NCBI RefSeq assembly: GCF_000763905.1
Contig: NZ_JRKN01000001.1
Coordinates: 124,001 to 188,000, forward strand
Length of the DNA stretch: 64,000 nucleotides
Reading direction: 5' to 3'
DNA from: Paracoccus halophilus
GTDB taxonomy: Bacteria; Pseudomonadota; Alphaproteobacteria; Rhodobacterales; Rhodobacteraceae
Position numbers and translations under genes: made by a program. Positions 9,430-20,631 of this stretch are shown here, one piece after another. The first letter of the stretch is position 1, and each line of letters starts with the position of its first letter. A model generated the notes under the pieces. The model had not been told where the DNA came from and made no database searches. It worked only from the letters and a program-made list of their open reading frames with translations.

Positions 9430-11328
9430 TTGGGCAATGCGCGCAACATCGCCTTCTGGGTGGTTCTGTTCCTGATGATCCTGGCGCTGTTCAACCTGTT
9501 CAGCGACGGATCGGCACAGATGAACAGCCGCCAGATCAGCTATTCGGATTTCATCCAGCGGGTGGAACAGGATCAGGTCAGCGCCGTCGTCATCGACGGC
9601 GAGCAGATCGCCATCACCGCCAAGGACGGCAAGCAGTTCACCACCGTCCGCCCGCAGGGCGAGGAAATCGCCGATATGCTGATCCAGAAGGAGGTCGAGG
9701 TAAAGGTCGAGCGCCAGCAGCAATCGGGCTTCATGTCGCTCTTGGGCGTCTGGCTGCCCTTCATCCTGCTGATCGGGGTCTGGATCTTCTTCATGAACCG
9801 CATGCAGGGCGGCGGCAAGGGCGGCGCCATGGGCTTTGGCAAATCGCGCGCGAAGCTGCTGACGGAAAAGCACGGCCGGGTGACCTTCGATGACGTGGCC
9901 GGCATCGACGAGGCCAAGGAAGAGCTTGAGGAGATCGTCGAATTCCTGCGCAACCCGCAGAAATTCAGCCGCTTGGGCGGCAAGATCCCCAAAGGCGCGC
10001 TGCTGGTCGGCCCGCCCGGCACCGGCAAGACGCTGCTCGCCCGCGCCATCGCCGGCGAGGCGGGCGTGCCCTTCTTTACCATTTCGGGTTCGGATTTCGT
10101 CGAGATGTTCGTCGGCGTCGGCGCCAGCCGGGTGCGCGACATGTTCGAACAGGCCAAGAAATCCGCCCCCTGCATCGTCTTCATCGACGAGATCGACGCG
10201 GTGGGGCGCGCCCGCGGCGTCGGCATCGGCGGCGGCAATGATGAACGCGAACAGACCCTGAACCAGTTGCTGGTGGAAATGGACGGCTTTGACGCCAACG
10301 AAGGCGTCATCATCATCGCCGCCACCAACCGCAAGGACGTTCTGGACCCGGCGCTGCTGCGCCCCGGCCGTTTCGACCGGCAGATCTATGTCCCGAACCC
10401 CGACATCAAGGGGCGCGAAAAGATCCTCGCCGTGCACAGCCGCAAGGTGCCGGTCGGCCCCGATGTGGATCTGCGCATCATCGCCCGCGGCACGCCCGGT
10501 TTCTCGGGCGCGGATCTGATGAACCTGGTCAACGAGGCGGCGCTGATGGCTGCCCGGATCGGTCGCCGTTTCGTTGCCATGGAGGATTTCGAGAACGCCA
10601 AGGACAAGGTCATGCTTGGCGTGGAACGCCGCTCCATGGTGCTGACGCCCGAGCAAAAGGAAAAGACCGCCTATCACGAGGCCGGTCACGCCATTGTCGG
10701 GCTGAGCCTGCCGAAATGCGATCCGGTCTACAAGGCGACGATCATCCCGCGCGGCGGCGCGCTTGGCATGGTGGTCAGCCTGCCGGAAATGGATCGGCTG
10801 AACTATCACAAGGACGAGGCCAAGCAGAAACTGGCCATGACCATGGCCGGCAAGGCCGCCGAGATCATCAAATACGGGGCCGAGGGCGTGTCGAACGGCC
10901 CCGCCGGCGATATCCAGCAGGCCAGCCAATTGGCCCGTGCCATGGTGATGCGTTGGGGCATGTCCGACAAGGTCGGCAATATCGACTATGCCGAGGCGCA
11001 TGAGGGCTATTCCGGCAATACCGGCGGCTTCTCGGTCTCGGCCGCGACCAAGGAACTGATCGAGAAGGAAGTCCACGACCTGATCGAGGAGGGATATCAG
11101 GAGGCCTATCGCATCCTGATCGAGAAAGAGGAAGAGTTCGAGCGTCTCGCCAAGGGCCTGCTGGAATACGAGACCCTGACCGGCGAGGATATCGGCAAGA
11201 TCATCCGTGGCGAACCGCTGGGTGGCGACGACGACATGCCGGGCTCGGCCATTCCTTCGGTAAGCTCGGTCCCGCGCGCGGGCGCGGTCAAGCCCGCCAA
11301 CGACCCGGCGCCGCAGCCGCAGGGGTGA
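9430..11328 (+). CDS. ftsH: ATP-dependent zinc metalloprotease FtsH
   Basis: Membrane-bound AAA+ protease that degrades unassembled membrane proteins and regulatory factors. The order is a first membrane helix ([19 protein letters not shown]), a small periplasmic domain, a second helix ([15 protein letters not shown]), Walker A GPPGTGKT near residue 194, Walker [10 protein letters not shown], and the zinc site HEAGH at 416-420. I place the start at the TTG at 9430: GGAGG at 9417-9421 gives correct spacing, and the protein then begins with the family-typical [10 protein letters not shown]. An in-frame TTG at 9367 would add a poorly conserved leader. Length 632 is normal. Confidence 0.95.
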   Translation: MGNARNIAFWVVLFLMILALFNLFSDGSAQMNSRQISYSDFIQRVEQDQVSAVVIDGEQIAITAKDGKQFTTVRPQGEEIADMLIQKEVEVKVERQQQSGFMSLLGVWLPFILLIGVWIFFMNRMQGGGKGGAMGFGKSRAKLLTEKHGRVTFDDVAGIDEAKEELEEIVEFLRNPQKFSRLGGKIPKGALLVGPPGTGKTLLARAIAGEAGVPFFTISGSDFVEMFVGVGASRVRDMFEQAKKSAPCIVFIDEIDAVGRARGVGIGGGNDEREQTLNQLLVEMDGFDANEGVIIIAATNRKDVLDPALLRPGRFDRQIYVPNPDIKGREKILAVHSRKVPVGPDVDLRIIARGTPGFSGADLMNLVNEAALMAARIGRRFVAMEDFENAKDKVMLGVERRSMVLTPEQKEKTAYHEAGHAIVGLSLPKCDPVYKATIIPRGGALGMVVSLPEMDRLNYHKDEAKQKLAMTMAGKAAEIIKYGAEGVSNGPAGDIQQASQLARAMVMRWGMSDKVGNIDYAEAHEGYSGNTGGFSVSAATKELIEKEVHDLIEEGYQEAYRILIEKEEEFERLAKGLLEYETLTGEDIGKIIRGEPLGGDDDMPGSAIPSVSSVPRAGAVKPANDPAPQPQG

Positions 11329-11338
11329 TCGGGACAGG

Positions 11339-11375
11339 AAGGCCCCGGCCGGCGCTTGCAGCCGGGGCCTTGTTT
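11339..11375 (+). terminator. Rho-independent terminator after ftsH
   Basis: A perfect 11-bp stem AAGGCCCCGGC/GCCGGGGCCTT (11339-11349 and 11361-11371) with an 11-base loop is followed by GTTTC. It closes the ybgC-to-ftsH transcript 10 bases past the ftsH stop codon. Confidence 0.88.
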
Positions 11376-11424
11376 CGCAAAGTCACCTATTTCCGCGCGG
11401 CGCCATCCCGGCTAGGTCAATGCC

Positions 11425-11742
11425 ATGACCCCTGATGAACCGATTGTTGCCGTCGATTCCGCAATGCATGGATTGCGCGCGCGGATCGATGCGCTGGATG
11501 CGCGGCTGATCGCGCTTCTGGCGGAACGCTCGGCCCTGATCGACGAGGCCGCGCGGATCAAGGCGCGCGAGGGCCTGCCCGCGCGGATCGACAGCCGCGT
11601 CGAAGAGGTCGCCGCGAATGCCCGGCGACTGGCCCGGGCGCAGGGTTTCGACGCCGATCTGGCCGAAAGCCTGTGGCGGCTGATGATGGAGCATTTCATC
11701 GCCCAGGAGGATCGCCTGCTTGCGGCGGGGCGTAAACCCTAG
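11425..11742 (+). CDS. AroQ-type chorismate mutase
   Basis: 105-residue all-helical chorismate mutase, converting chorismate to prephenate for phenylalanine and tyrosine synthesis. The first helix RIDALDARLIALLAERSALIDEAARIK carries the conserved Arg and Lys active-site residues. The later helix ESLWRLMMEHFIAQE is also typical. Its TAG stop shares the palindromic CTAG at 11739-11742 with the stop of the convergent thioesterase gene on the other strand. An isochorismate-pyruvate lyase is a remote alternative. Confidence 0.88.
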   Translation: MTPDEPIVAVDSAMHGLRARIDALDARLIALLAERSALIDEAARIKAREGLPARIDSRVEEVAANARRLARAQGFDADLAESLWRLMMEHFIAQEDRLLAAGRKP

Positions 11743-12149
11743 ACCGGGATCATCGTTCCCTGCAGCATGGCGACATGCTTGCGGCTCGCGCCGGTGACGG
11801 CCCAGACATCGGCGGCGACCACCAGAATGCGGCGGCCGGGGCGGATGACGCGGCCCTCGGCGATCAGGGATTCGCCCAGGGCCGGGGACATCAGGTTGAT
11901 CTTCATCTCGACCGTCATCACCTCGGCCGTCTCGGGCATCAGGCTGAGCGCGGCGTAGCCGGCGGCGGAATCGCCGATGCTGAAGGTCAGGCCGGCATGG
12001 CCCGCGCCATGCTGCTGCAGCGCGCCCGGCAGGATCGGGGCCGAGATCGTGACCTGCCCCGGCGCGACCGCCGTCAGCGTCGCGCCCAGCGTCCGCATCA
12101 TGCTCTGGCGGTCAAAGCTGGCCCGGATGCGGGCTTCCATGTCATTCAT
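11739..12149 (-). CDS. PaaI-like hotdog thioesterase
   Basis: 136-residue single-domain hotdog protein, with [22 protein letters not shown] followed by the [22 protein letters not shown] segment that matches the HG-x-x-x motif of the PaaI/YdiI thioesterase group. It probably hydrolyses acyl-CoA or aryl-CoA; the substrate is unknown. The start at 12149 has AGGAG eight bases upstream and overlaps the ruvB stop by eight bases (ATGAATGA), so it is translated with the ruv cluster. Confidence 0.85.
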   Translation of the reverse strand: MNDMEARIRASFDRQSMMRTLGATLTAVAPGQVTISAPILPGALQQHGAGHAGLTFSIGDSAAGYAALSLMPETAEVMTVEMKINLMSPALGESLIAEGRVIRPGRRILVVAADVWAVTGASRKHVAMLQGTMIPV

Positions 12150-13167
12150 CGAACAGGCTCTCCTGCGGGCGCGGCGCCTCAAGTCCCAGATGCCGCCAGC
12201 CCAGACGCGCCAGCATGCGGCCGCGCGGGGTGCGGGCGACAAGGCCCTGCTGCATCAGATAGGGCTCGATCACTTCCTCGATCGCGTCGCGGCTTTCCGA
12301 GAGCGCGGCCGACAGGGTCTCGACGCCCACCGGACCGCCGCCGTAATGCTCGGCCATCAGCGTCAGATAGCGACGGTCGGCGCCGTCCAGCCCGATATGG
12401 TCCACGCCCAGCCGGGTCAGGGAACTGTCCGCGATCTCGCGCGTGAGCCGGCCGTCGCCCTCGACCAGCGCAAAGTCGATCACGCGCCGCAACAGGCGGC
12501 CGGCGATGCGCGGCGTGCCACGGGCGCGGCGGGCGATCTCGCGCGTGCCCTCGGGCTCGGAGGGGATGCCCATCAGGCGGGCGCCGCGCGTCACGATCAG
12601 GTCCAGTTCCTCGACGGTATAGAATTGCAGCCGGGTCGGGATGCCGAAGCGGTCGCGCAGGGGCGTGGTCAGCAGGCCAAGCCGGGTGGTCGCGCCGACC
12701 AGGGTAAAGGGTTGCAGCTCGATCCGGACGGTGCGGGCGGCGGGGCCTTCGCCGATCACCAGATCCAGTTCGAAATCCTCCATCGCCGGGTACAGGATTT
12801 CCTCGACCGCCGGGTTCATGCGGTGGATCTCGTCGATGAACAGCACGTCGCGGGCTTCCAGATTGGTCAGGATCGCGGCCAGATCGCCGGCCCGGGCCAG
12901 AACCGGGCCCGAGGTCATCTTGAAATTCACCCCCAGTTCGCGCGCCATGATCTGCGCCAGCGTGGTCTTGCCCAGACCGGGCGGGCCGTGGAACAGCGTG
13001 TGATCCATGGCCTTGCCGCGCATCCGCGCGCTTTCGATAAAGACCCGCAGATTGGCCCGCGCCTCGGCCTGGCCCACGAAATCGGCCAGCAGTTGCGGGC
13101 GCAGGGCGCGGTCCTCGGCCTCGCCCTCCAGGGGCTCGGGGCGCAGCATCGGATCGGGCCGGGTCAT
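12142..13167 (-). CDS. ruvB: Holliday junction helicase motor RuvB
   Basis: 341-residue AAA+ motor that drives branch migration of Holliday junctions with RuvA. Walker [13 protein letters not shown], Walker [10 protein letters not shown] and the C-terminal winged helix ([18 protein letters not shown]) are all present. The start is taken at ATG 13167 because it forms an ATGA overlap with the htpX stop and gives [10 protein letters not shown]; a GTG four codons earlier is possible but less likely. The open frame on the other strand over this gene is not a gene. Confidence 0.96.
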   Translation of the reverse strand: MTRPDPMLRPEPLEGEAEDRALRPQLLADFVGQAEARANLRVFIESARMRGKAMDHTLFHGPPGLGKTTLAQIMARELGVNFKMTSGPVLARAGDLAAILTNLEARDVLFIDEIHRMNPAVEEILYPAMEDFELDLVIGEGPAARTVRIELQPFTLVGATTRLGLLTTPLRDRFGIPTRLQFYTVEELDLIVTRGARLMGIPSEPEGTREIARRARGTPRIAGRLLRRVIDFALVEGDGRLTREIADSSLTRLGVDHIGLDGADRRYLTLMAEHYGGGPVGVETLSAALSESRDAIEEVIEPYLMQQGLVARTPRGRMLARLGWRHLGLEAPRPQESLFDE

Positions 13168-14048
13168 GCGCCGCCCCACGGCCCGGCGGCGCGGGGCGCG
13201 GCGGGGCGCCCGGCACCCATGGCCTGCAGGCGGGCGATCCGTTCCTCGGTCGGGGGATGGGTCGCGAACAGCCGGTCCATGCGCATGGCGTGCAGCGGGT
13301 TGATGATGAACATGGACGCCGAGGCGGGGTTGCGCTCGGCCGGGATGTTCACGCTGCGGCCGGCGGCGCGGGCGATCTTGGCCAGCGCCGAGGCCAGCGC
13401 CATCGGCCGGCCGCAGATCTCGGCGCCGATGCGGTCGGCCTCGTATTCGCGGGCGCGCGAAATGGCCATCTGCACCAGACCGGCCGCCATGGGCGCGAAG
13501 ATCATCGCCAGCAGGCCGGCCAGCCCGCCGCCGCGATTGTCGTCGCGGCCGCCGAACAGGGACGAGAACATCAGCATGTTGCCCAGCATGGCGATGGCGC
13601 CGGCCATGGTCGCGGTGACGGTCATGATCAGCGTGTCGCGGCTTTTGATATGCGCCAGTTCATGGGCGATCACGCCGGCCAGCTCGTCGCGGTTCAGCAC
13701 CTGCAGGATGCCCTGGGTCACCGCGACTGCGGCGTTTTCCGGGTTGCGGCCGGTGGCAAAGGCATTGGGCTGTTCGGTGGCCAGCACATAGACCCTGGGC
13801 ATGGGCAGGTTGGCGCGCTGTGCCAGCGCGGCGACCATGTCGACCAGTTCCGGGGCCTGGTTGCGGCTGACCTCGACCGCGCCCTGCTGGCGCAGCACCG
13901 CCTTGTCGCTGTTCCACCAGGCCCAGATATTGCCCGCCCCGGCAATGACCAGCGCGATCACCGCGCCGCCCTGTCCGCCCAGCAGCCAGCCCATGCCCAG
14001 CGCGGTCATGGCGGCCATCAGGATGAAGGTGCGGATATTGCCGGTCAT
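13164..14048 (-). CDS. htpX: HtpX-like membrane zinc metalloprotease
   Basis: 294-residue M48 family protease of the inner membrane, involved in quality control of membrane proteins. The zinc motif HELAH sits in [13 protein letters not shown], with the third ligand expected in YEADRIGAE. Hydrophobic segments flank it ([34 protein letters not shown] and [14 protein letters not shown]). The start at 14048 has AAGGAG inside the end of ruvA. Its placement between ruvA and ruvB, with tight overlaps, is notable. Confidence 0.93.
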   Translation of the reverse strand: MTGNIRTFILMAAMTALGMGWLLGGQGGAVIALVIAGAGNIWAWWNSDKAVLRQQGAVEVSRNQAPELVDMVAALAQRANLPMPRVYVLATEQPNAFATGRNPENAAVAVTQGILQVLNRDELAGVIAHELAHIKSRDTLIMTVTATMAGAIAMLGNMLMFSSLFGGRDDNRGGGLAGLLAMIFAPMAAGLVQMAISRAREYEADRIGAEICGRPMALASALAKIARAAGRSVNIPAERNPASASMFIINPLHAMRMDRLFATHPPTEERIARLQAMGAGRPAAPRAAGPWGGA

Positions 14049-14052
14049 CTTT

Positions 14053-14730
14053 CTACTCCTTGGGGGCAAGCAGCCGCAGGGCCGCGCGGATCAACGCCGC
14101 CGTGGGGGCGTCGGGTTCCGCTGCCGCGGCCTCGGCCACGGCACGGGCGGCCTCGGAGGGGGCATAGCCCAGATTGCCAAGCGCCGAGAGCGCGTCGGCC
14201 GTGGCCTGCGCGCCGGAACCGGCCGCCTGCGCGGCCTTGGGCGCGGCGGCCGGGGCCGGGGCGTCGCCCGGAGCGTCATCGGGCAGCGGGCCGGGATCGA
14301 CGGTCAGCGTGCCGCCAAGCGCCATGACGGCGGGGGCCTTGTCCTTGAGCTCCATGGCGATGCGCTGCGCCAGTTTCGGCCCGACGCCGGGCGCCTTGCG
14401 CAAGGCGGACCAGTCGCCCAGAGCCAGCGCGCGGGCCAGCCCCTCGGGTCCCAGCGAGCCCAGGATCGCCAGCGCCACCCTGGCCCCGACCCCCTGGACC
14501 GAGATCAGCAGCCGGTGCCATTCCTTTTCCAGAAGCGTCGGAAAACCGAACAGTTGCAGCAGATCCTCGCGCACCAGAAGTTCGGTATAAAGCGCCACGG
14601 CCTGACCGGCGGCGGGCAGGGCGGCGGCGGTGCGTTCGCTGACATGGACGATATAGCCCACGCCGCGCACGTCGATCAGCACGTGATCCTGCGCGCGATG
14701 CAGGATGGTGCCGGCGATGCGCCCGATCAT
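14053..14730 (-). CDS. ruvA: Holliday junction binding protein RuvA
   Basis: 225-residue junction-binding subunit. The N-terminal OB-fold begins [26 protein letters not shown]. The helix-hairpin-helix motifs [15 protein letters not shown] and [20 protein letters not shown] follow, then an Ala/Pro-rich linker and the C-terminal RuvB-contacting three-helix domain. It starts in an ATGA overlap with the ruvC stop and ends four bases before htpX. Confidence 0.95.
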   Translation of the reverse strand: MIGRIAGTILHRAQDHVLIDVRGVGYIVHVSERTAAALPAAGQAVALYTELLVREDLLQLFGFPTLLEKEWHRLLISVQGVGARVALAILGSLGPEGLARALALGDWSALRKAPGVGPKLAQRIAMELKDKAPAVMALGGTLTVDPGPLPDDAPGDAPAPAAAPKAAQAAGSGAQATADALSALGNLGYAPSEAARAVAEAAAAEPDAPTAALIRAALRLLAPKE

Positions 14731-15221
14731 GCGGTCGCCTTGACGCGCAGCGCGCGCCCTTGCAGGTGATGGGCGTGGCAGATGGCGACGGCCAGCGCGT
14801 CCGCCGCGTCGGGGCCGGCGAAATCGACCCCGGGCAGCATGACGCGGACCATATGCTGGATCTGCTCCTTGGCGGCATGGCCGACGCCGACCACGGTCTT
14901 TTTCACCGCGTTCGGGGCATATTCGCCGATCTCCAGCCCCGCCTCGGCCGGCGCCAGCAGGGCGATGCCCCGCGCCTGACCCAGTTTCAGCGTGCCCACG
15001 GCATCCTTGTTGACGAATGTCTGCTCGACGGCGGCGGCATCCGGGCGGTGTTCGGCGATGATCGCGCAAAGCCCGCGATAAAGCGCCGCGAGGCGCGGCC
15101 CCAGTTCGCCCGTCTCGGAATGGACGATGCCATTGGCGATGTGGCGCATGCGCGACCCCTCTGCCGCGATGATGCCCCAGCCCATATTGCGCAGGCCCGG
15201 GTCGATGCCGATGATCTTCAT
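14727..15221 (-). CDS. ruvC: Holliday junction resolvase RuvC
   Basis: 164-residue endonuclease that cuts Holliday junctions symmetrically. The acidic active-site residues can be seen in [12 protein letters not shown] (Asp7), [10 protein letters not shown] and [16 protein letters not shown]. First gene of the minus-strand ruvC-ruvA-htpX-ruvB-thioesterase group. AAAAAAGGACAAGAGGC precedes the ATG. It is divergent from the Mrp antiporter operon, with about 120 bases between them. Confidence 0.96.
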   Translation of the reverse strand: MKIIGIDPGLRNMGWGIIAAEGSRMRHIANGIVHSETGELGPRLAALYRGLCAIIAEHRPDAAAVEQTFVNKDAVGTLKLGQARGIALLAPAEAGLEIGEYAPNAVKKTVVGVGHAAKEQIQHMVRVMLPGVDFAGPDAADALAVAICHAHHLQGRALRVKATA

Positions 15222-15342
15222 GCCTCTTGTCCTTTTTTGAAAGGGTTAGCACGAAAGGCGAACATCGACCAGTGGCTTTGTCATCGGCTTGACATTGCCC
15301 GCGGGCATCGCGGACACAGGGAAGGACCGGGGAAGAGGACAC

Positions 15343-18186
15343 ATGTCGCCAGCGCTAATCGCCCTCCTGCCATTCATCGGGGCCCTTTTGCCGGGCCTGC
15401 TGATCCGTTCCGGCCGCGATGTCGCGGCGATATCCTGCGGCACCGCGACCTTCATCGCGCTTTTGGGGCTGTGCCTGCATATCCCCGCGATCATGGCGGG
15501 CGAGGTGATCACCGCGCGCTTCGAGTGGCTGCCCTCGCTGGGGATGAACGCGAATTTCCGCATCGACGGGCTGGGGCTGCTGTTCGGCATCCTGATCCTG
15601 GGAATCGGGCTGCTGATCATCACCTATGCGCGCTATTACCTGTCGCGCAACGATCCGGTGGGCCTGTTCTATACCTATCTGATGCTGTTCCAGGGCGCGA
15701 TGATCGGCATCGTGCTGTCGGACAATATCCTGCTTTTGCTGGTGTTCTGGGAACTGACATCGCTGTCCTCGTTCCTGCTGATCGGCTATTGGCGGCATCT
15801 GCCCGAAGGGCGGCAGGGCGCGCGCATCGCGCTGACCGTCACCGCGCTTGGCGGGCTTGCGATGATCGCCGGGATGCTGATCCTGGGCAATATCGCCGGC
15901 AGCTACGACATCAGCGATATCCTGCAGGCGCGCGAGGCGATCCAGGCCAGCCCGCTTTATGTGCCGGCGCTGGTCCTGATCCTGCTGGGCGCCTTTACCA
16001 AATCGGCGCAGTTCCCGTTCCATTTCTGGCTGCCCCATGCCATGGCCGCGCCGACGCCGGTTTCCGCCTATCTGCATTCGGCGACCATGGTGAAGGCGGG
16101 GCTGTTCCTGCTGGCGCGGCTGTGGCCGGTGCTGTCGGGCACGCCGGAATGGTTCTATCTGGTCGCCACGACCGGGCTTCTGACCATGGTCAGCGCCGCC
16201 TGGATCGCGATTTTCCGCGATGACCTGAAATCGCTGCTGGCCTTTTCCACGGTCTCGCATCTGGGGCTGATCACCATGCTGCTGGGTTTCGGCACCCAAG
16301 GGGCGGCGGTGGCGGCGATGTTCCACATCGTCAATCATGCGACCTTCAAGGCGGCGCTGTTCATGACCGCCGGCATCATCGACCACGAGGCCGGCACGCG
16401 CTCGATCAGCCGGCTGGGCGGATTGCGCAGGCTGATGCCGATCACCTTCACCATCGGCACGCTGGCCGCGCTCTCGATGGCGGGGGTGCCGCCGCTGAAC
16501 GGATTCCTGACCAAGGAGATGATGCTGCAGGAGACGACCGAGGCCGTCTGGTTCGGCAATGGCACGGTGCTCTATGTCTTCGGTACGCTGGGGGCGCTGT
16601 TCTCGGTCTGCTATTCGCTGCGTTTCGTGACCCAGGTGTTTCTGGGCCCCGAGCGGGACGACTATCCCGCGCATCCGCATGATCCGGGCTTTGGCTTGCT
16701 GGTCGGGCCGGCGCTGCTGGTCGTGCTGGTGGTTCTGATCGGGATGTTTCCCAACACCTCGGCCGCCTGGCTGGTCGCGGCCTCGTCCAGCGCGGTGACG
16801 GGGGTCGCGCAGGATCCGCATTTCGCGCTGTGGCACGGCGTCAATCTGGCGCTGAAGCTGTCCCTGACCGCGATTCTGGGCGGTCTGCTGCTGCTGGCGC
16901 TGAACCCCGGCATGCTGGCGATGCGCGACGCGGTCTGGCGGCCCGATGGCAAGCGGGCCTTCGACGCCATCACGCGGGGCGCGACCGGCGTCGCGCGCGG
17001 GTTCACCGAGCGGTTCACCAACGGCTCCATGTCGCGCGCCCTGGGGGCGCTGTCGATGACCATCGTGGCCACCGGGCTCTGGGCGTTCTCGACCGGGCGC
17101 TATCAGGGCGCCAGCCGGCCGATGCTGGAGGTGGGGGTGGTGCCGCTGACCGGCTGGATCCTGCTGATGGTGGCGACCGCCTGCATGGTCGCCTTTCACC
17201 GGCTGCGCATCCTGGCGCTGGTGCTGGTCAGCATCATCGGCCTGATCGTGTCGGGCACCTTCATCTACCTGTCGGCGCCCGATCTGGCGCTGACCCAGAT
17301 CTCGGTCGAGGTGGTCACCGTCGTGCTGCTGCTGCTGGCGCTGAACTTCCTGCCCAAATATACGATACTGGACAGCGCCGATCGCAAGCGCGGGCTCGAC
17401 GCCTTTGTCGCGACGGTCACCGGCCTGGGCTTCGGGGCGCTGTCCTATTGCATCATGCGCAGCGATTTCGCCTTTCCCCCGATTTCCGGCTACATGCTGG
17501 AGAACAGCTACAAGCTGGGCGGCGGCAGCAATGTCGTCAACGTCATCCTGGTGGATTTCCGCGGCTATGACACCTTTGGCGAGATCACCGTGCTGGGCAT
17601 CGCCGCGCTGACCATCTTTGCGCTGACCGAGACGCTGCTGGCCGGCGCCAGCGGCCGGCGGCTGCGCAACTGGGTCCATGACAGCCTGCGCGCCGGGGAT
17701 CGCCATCCGATGCTGCTGGTGGTGGTCACGCGGCTGATCCTGCCGATTTCGCTGGTGGTCGGGCTGTTCATCTTTCTGCGCGGGCATAATTCGCCGGGCG
17801 GCGGTTTCGTCGCCGGGCTGGTGGTCTCGATCGCGCTGGTCTCGCAATACATGGCCTCGGGCTTTTCCTGGGCGCAGGAGCGGCAGAGCATCAACTATCA
17901 CGCCTTTATCGGCGCCGGCGTCATCGCGGCGGGGATCACCGGCATCGGCGCCTGGTTCGCCGGCCTGCCGTTCCTGACCTCGACCTATGGCTATGTGAAG
18001 CTGCCGGGGATCGAGGAGTTCGAGCTGGCCTCGGCCATGGGCTTCGATCTGGGCGTGTTCCTGTGCGTGGTCGGTGCCGTCATGCTGGGGCTGAACTCGC
18101 TGACCCGGATCGCGCGGCAGACCGGCGCGACGGTGAATCTGGAGCCGATGGACGTCGATCCCAGCAAGGAGGCAGAGCACCGCTGA
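15343..18186 (+). CDS. mnhA: Mrp-type cation/H+ antiporter, fused MnhA-MnhB subunit
   Basis: 947-residue polytopic membrane protein. The first part is homologous to NADH dehydrogenase ND5 ([17 protein letters not shown] [37 protein letters not shown] with a conserved Lys and Pro). The later part includes the MnhA C-terminal helices, and the last 150 residues or so are an MnhB domain ([30 protein letters not shown]). This is the fused AB form known from alphaproteobacterial pha systems. The start at 15343 is preceded by GAAGAGG. The complex exchanges Na+ or K+ for protons in pH and salt homeostasis. The end overlaps mnhC (TGATG). Confidence 0.94.
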   Translation: MSPALIALLPFIGALLPGLLIRSGRDVAAISCGTATFIALLGLCLHIPAIMAGEVITARFEWLPSLGMNANFRIDGLGLLFGILILGIGLLIITYARYYLSRNDPVGLFYTYLMLFQGAMIGIVLSDNILLLLVFWELTSLSSFLLIGYWRHLPEGRQGARIALTVTALGGLAMIAGMLILGNIAGSYDISDILQAREAIQASPLYVPALVLILLGAFTKSAQFPFHFWLPHAMAAPTPVSAYLHSATMVKAGLFLLARLWPVLSGTPEWFYLVATTGLLTMVSAAWIAIFRDDLKSLLAFSTVSHLGLITMLLGFGTQGAAVAAMFHIVNHATFKAALFMTAGIIDHEAGTRSISRLGGLRRLMPITFTIGTLAALSMAGVPPLNGFLTKEMMLQETTEAVWFGNGTVLYVFGTLGALFSVCYSLRFVTQVFLGPERDDYPAHPHDPGFGLLVGPALLVVLVVLIGMFPNTSAAWLVAASSSAVTGVAQDPHFALWHGVNLALKLSLTAILGGLLLLALNPGMLAMRDAVWRPDGKRAFDAITRGATGVARGFTERFTNGSMSRALGALSMTIVATGLWAFSTGRYQGASRPMLEVGVVPLTGWILLMVATACMVAFHRLRILALVLVSIIGLIVSGTFIYLSAPDLALTQISVEVVTVVLLLLALNFLPKYTILDSADRKRGLDAFVATVTGLGFGALSYCIMRSDFAFPPISGYMLENSYKLGGGSNVVNVILVDFRGYDTFGEITVLGIAALTIFALTETLLAGASGRRLRNWVHDSLRAGDRHPMLLVVVTRLILPISLVVGLFIFLRGHNSPGGGFVAGLVVSIALVSQYMASGFSWAQERQSINYHAFIGAGVIAAGITGIGAWFAGLPFLTSTYGYVKLPGIEEFELASAMGFDLGVFLCVVGAVMLGLNSLTRIARQTGATVNLEPMDVDPSKEAEHR

Positions 18187-18551
18187 TGGAATTCCTGTTA
18201 TCAAGCGCGATCGGGGTGCTGACCGCGGCGGGTGTCTATCTGGTCCTGCGGCTGCGGACCTTTGCCGTGGTCCTGGGCACGACCATGCTCAGTTATGCGA
18301 TCAACGTGTTTCTGTTCTCGACCGGGCGGCTGGTGGTGGACGCGCCGCCGGTGCTGCGATACGGGGCCGAGACCTATACCGACCCGCTGCCGCAGGCGCT
18401 GGTGCTGACCGCCATCGTGATCTCGTTCGGGATGACGGCGGTGGTGGTGTTGATGGCGCTTGGCGCCTTTCTGGAAGGCGGGGACGACCGCGTGGACATG
18501 CCGCGCGCCGACCGCCTGCCCGATCACCGGGCGGGGGATGACGGCGCATGA
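18186..18551 (+). CDS. mnhC: Mrp antiporter subunit C
   Basis: 121-residue protein homologous to NuoK, with three membrane helices (FLLSSAIGVLTAAGVYLVL, VVLGTTMLSYAINVFLFS and ALVLTAIVISFGMTAVVVLMALGAF). The motif DPLPQALVLTAIVISF is characteristic of MnhC. It starts in a one-base overlap with the fused A/B subunit and ends in an ATGA overlap with mnhD. Confidence 0.94.
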   Translation: MEFLLSSAIGVLTAAGVYLVLRLRTFAVVLGTTMLSYAINVFLFSTGRLVVDAPPVLRYGAETYTDPLPQALVLTAIVISFGMTAVVVLMALGAFLEGGDDRVDMPRADRLPDHRAGDDGA

Positions 18552-20143
18552 ACCACCTGCTTATCGCTCCGGTCGTGCTGCCCGCGGTCATCGGCCCGCT
18601 GATCATCATGTGGATGCGCAACGATCTGCTGCTGCAGCGCGTCTTCTCGATTGTCGGCACGGCGCTGCTGGCGGTGGTGGGCATCTATCTGAACTGGATT
18701 GCCGCCTCGGGCGAGGTGTTCGTCTACCGGCTGGGCAACTGGGCCGCGCCCTTCGGCATCGTGCTGGTGCTGGACCGGCTGGCGGCGATGATGGTGCTGC
18801 TGACGGCGGTGCTGGCGCTGGCCGTGCAGCTTTATGCCGTGGGCTCGGGCTGGGACCGCAAGGGCTGGCATTTCCATGCGCTGTGGCAGTTCCAGCTGAT
18901 GGGCATCTGCGGCGCCTTTCTGACCGGCGACGCCTTCAACCTGTTCGTGTTCTTCGAGGTGCTGCTGATCGCCAGCTACGGGCTGATGATCCATGGCGGC
19001 GGCGAGATGCGGCTGCGCGCGGGCGTGCAGTACATCGCCTATAACCTGGCCGGATCGACCCTGTTCCTGGCCGGGCTGGGGGTGCTCTACTCGGTCACCG
19101 GGACGCTGAACATGGCCGACATGGCGATGCGCGTGGCGCAGATGCCGGCCGAGGATACCGCGCTGCTGCGCGCCGGCGCGGTGCTGACCATGCTGGTCTT
19201 TGCCATCAAGGCGGCGCTGGTGCCGCTCCATTTCTGGCTGCCCTCGACCTATGCCAATGCGCCGGGGCCGGTGGCGGCGCTGTTCGCGATCATGACCAAG
19301 GTCGGCGTCTATGCCATCATCCGCTTCTACACGCTGATCTTTCCGCAGGACGCGGTGACCGAAACGCTGCTGGGCGACCTGCTGCTGCCGGCGGCATTGC
19401 TCACCCTGGCGCTCGGGCAGGTCGGCATTCTGGGGACCCGGCATCTGGGCCGGCTGGCCTCCTATGCCGCCATCGGCTCGATCGGGACGCTGGTCATCGC
19501 GGTGGCGCAATATACGCCGCAGGCAACCTCGGCGGCGATCTATTACCTGATCCACTCGACGCTGGCGACCGGGGCGCTGTTTCTGGTCGTCGATCTGATC
19601 GGCGCGCGTCGCGGCGATCTGTGGCTGCGGCTGGACCGGGTCATGCCCGGTAACGGCATGATCGCGGCGCTGTATTTCATCACCGCCATCGCGCTGGTCG
19701 GGATGCCGCCGTTTTCGGGCTTTGTCGGCAAGCTGCTGGTGCTGCAGGCGACCGCGGATGTGTCCTGGTCGGTCACCATCTGGTCGGTGATCCTGATCAC
19801 CTCGCTGATCGCGATCTACGGCCTGTCGCGGGCGGGCAGCCTGGTGTTCTGGAAATGCTACGAGGTCGAGGGCCCGGACCGGCCCGAAGCCCCCAAGGAC
19901 CCGGCGGCCCCCTCCGGCCCGATCCCGCCCCGGCTTGAGCCCGACGAGCAGATCCAGGATCTGGGCGACGCCCCGGCCAACTGGCTGGCGCTGACGGCGA
20001 CCGGCCTGCTTCTGGCCGGGATCGTCGCGATGACCGTTCTCGCCGGTCCCGCCGTGCGCATGGCCGAGGCCACCGCGCAGCAGCTGCACGACCCGGCCGT
20101 CTATATCGGCAGCGTCCTGCAAGGGCAGGAGGGCACGAAATGA
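18548..20143 (+). CDS. mnhD: Mrp antiporter subunit D
   Basis: 531-residue ND2/ND4-like proton-translocating membrane subunit. Conserved features are the membrane Glu in FVFFEVLLIASYGL, the Lys in FAIKAALVPLHFWLPSTYANAPGPVAALF and the sequence TKVGVYAIIRFY. A hydrophilic loop of about 60 residues (around 435-490), rich in Pro, Glu and Asp, lies before the last helix. Translationally coupled to mnhC and mnhE by four-base overlaps. Confidence 0.94.
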   Translation: MNHLLIAPVVLPAVIGPLIIMWMRNDLLLQRVFSIVGTALLAVVGIYLNWIAASGEVFVYRLGNWAAPFGIVLVLDRLAAMMVLLTAVLALAVQLYAVGSGWDRKGWHFHALWQFQLMGICGAFLTGDAFNLFVFFEVLLIASYGLMIHGGGEMRLRAGVQYIAYNLAGSTLFLAGLGVLYSVTGTLNMADMAMRVAQMPAEDTALLRAGAVLTMLVFAIKAALVPLHFWLPSTYANAPGPVAALFAIMTKVGVYAIIRFYTLIFPQDAVTETLLGDLLLPAALLTLALGQVGILGTRHLGRLASYAAIGSIGTLVIAVAQYTPQATSAAIYYLIHSTLATGALFLVVDLIGARRGDLWLRLDRVMPGNGMIAALYFITAIALVGMPPFSGFVGKLLVLQATADVSWSVTIWSVILITSLIAIYGLSRAGSLVFWKCYEVEGPDRPEAPKDPAAPSGPIPPRLEPDEQIQDLGDAPANWLALTATGLLLAGIVAMTVLAGPAVRMAEATAQQLHDPAVYIGSVLQGQEGTK

Positions 20144-20631
20144 TGCGCCGGCTGTTTCCCCATCCCTGGCTGTCGGTGGTGCTGGTCCTGACCTGGATGC
20201 TGCTGGTCAATCGCTGGGCGGTCGGCTCGTTGCTGTTCGCGCTGATCATCGGGATCGTGGTGCCGCTGATGACCGCGCCCTATTGGCCCAATGCCACCGG
20301 ATATTCGCGCCCGGGCAGGATACCGGCCTATCTGGCCATCGTCATATGGGATATCGTCAAGGCGAATTTCTCGGTCGCGCGGATCGTGCTTTTCACCCCG
20401 CGCAGCGCCTTGCGGCCGGCCTGGATCACCGTACCGCTGGAGCTGCGCCGCCCCGAGGCGATCACCGCGCTCGCCGGCACCATCACCCTGACCCCGGGCA
20501 CCGTCAGTTGCGACCTGTCCGAGGACGCCCATGCCCTGCTGGTCCATTGCCTGCACGCGCCCGACCCGGATGCAGTTCTTGACGAGATCAAGACCCGCTA
20601 CGAAGCCCGGCTGAAGGAGATTTTCGAATGA
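20140..20631 (+). CDS. mnhE: Mrp antiporter subunit E
   Basis: 163-residue small membrane subunit. Two hydrophobic segments at the N-terminus (LSVVLVLTWMLLVNRWAVGSLLFALIIGIVVPL) are followed by a cytoplasmic domain with the family segment ALAGTITLTPGTVSCDLSED. It overlaps mnhD and mnhF by ATGA junctions. Confidence 0.93.
   Translation: MMRRLFPHPWLSVVLVLTWMLLVNRWAVGSLLFALIIGIVVPLMTAPYWPNATGYSRPGRIPAYLAIVIWDIVKANFSVARIVLFTPRSALRPAWITVPLELRRPEAITALAGTITLTPGTVSCDLSEDAHALLVHCLHAPDPDAVLDEIKTRYEARLKEIFE

Noticed and set aside
15289..15294. TTGACA upstream of the Mrp operon
   Set aside because: No acceptable -10 box at 16-18 bases, so no promoter was called.
15355..18204. 949-codon frame antisense to the fused antiporter gene
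   Set aside because: A composition shadow in GC-rich DNA: the product is Gln/Arg/His-rich, while the other strand encodes an unmistakable MnhA/B.
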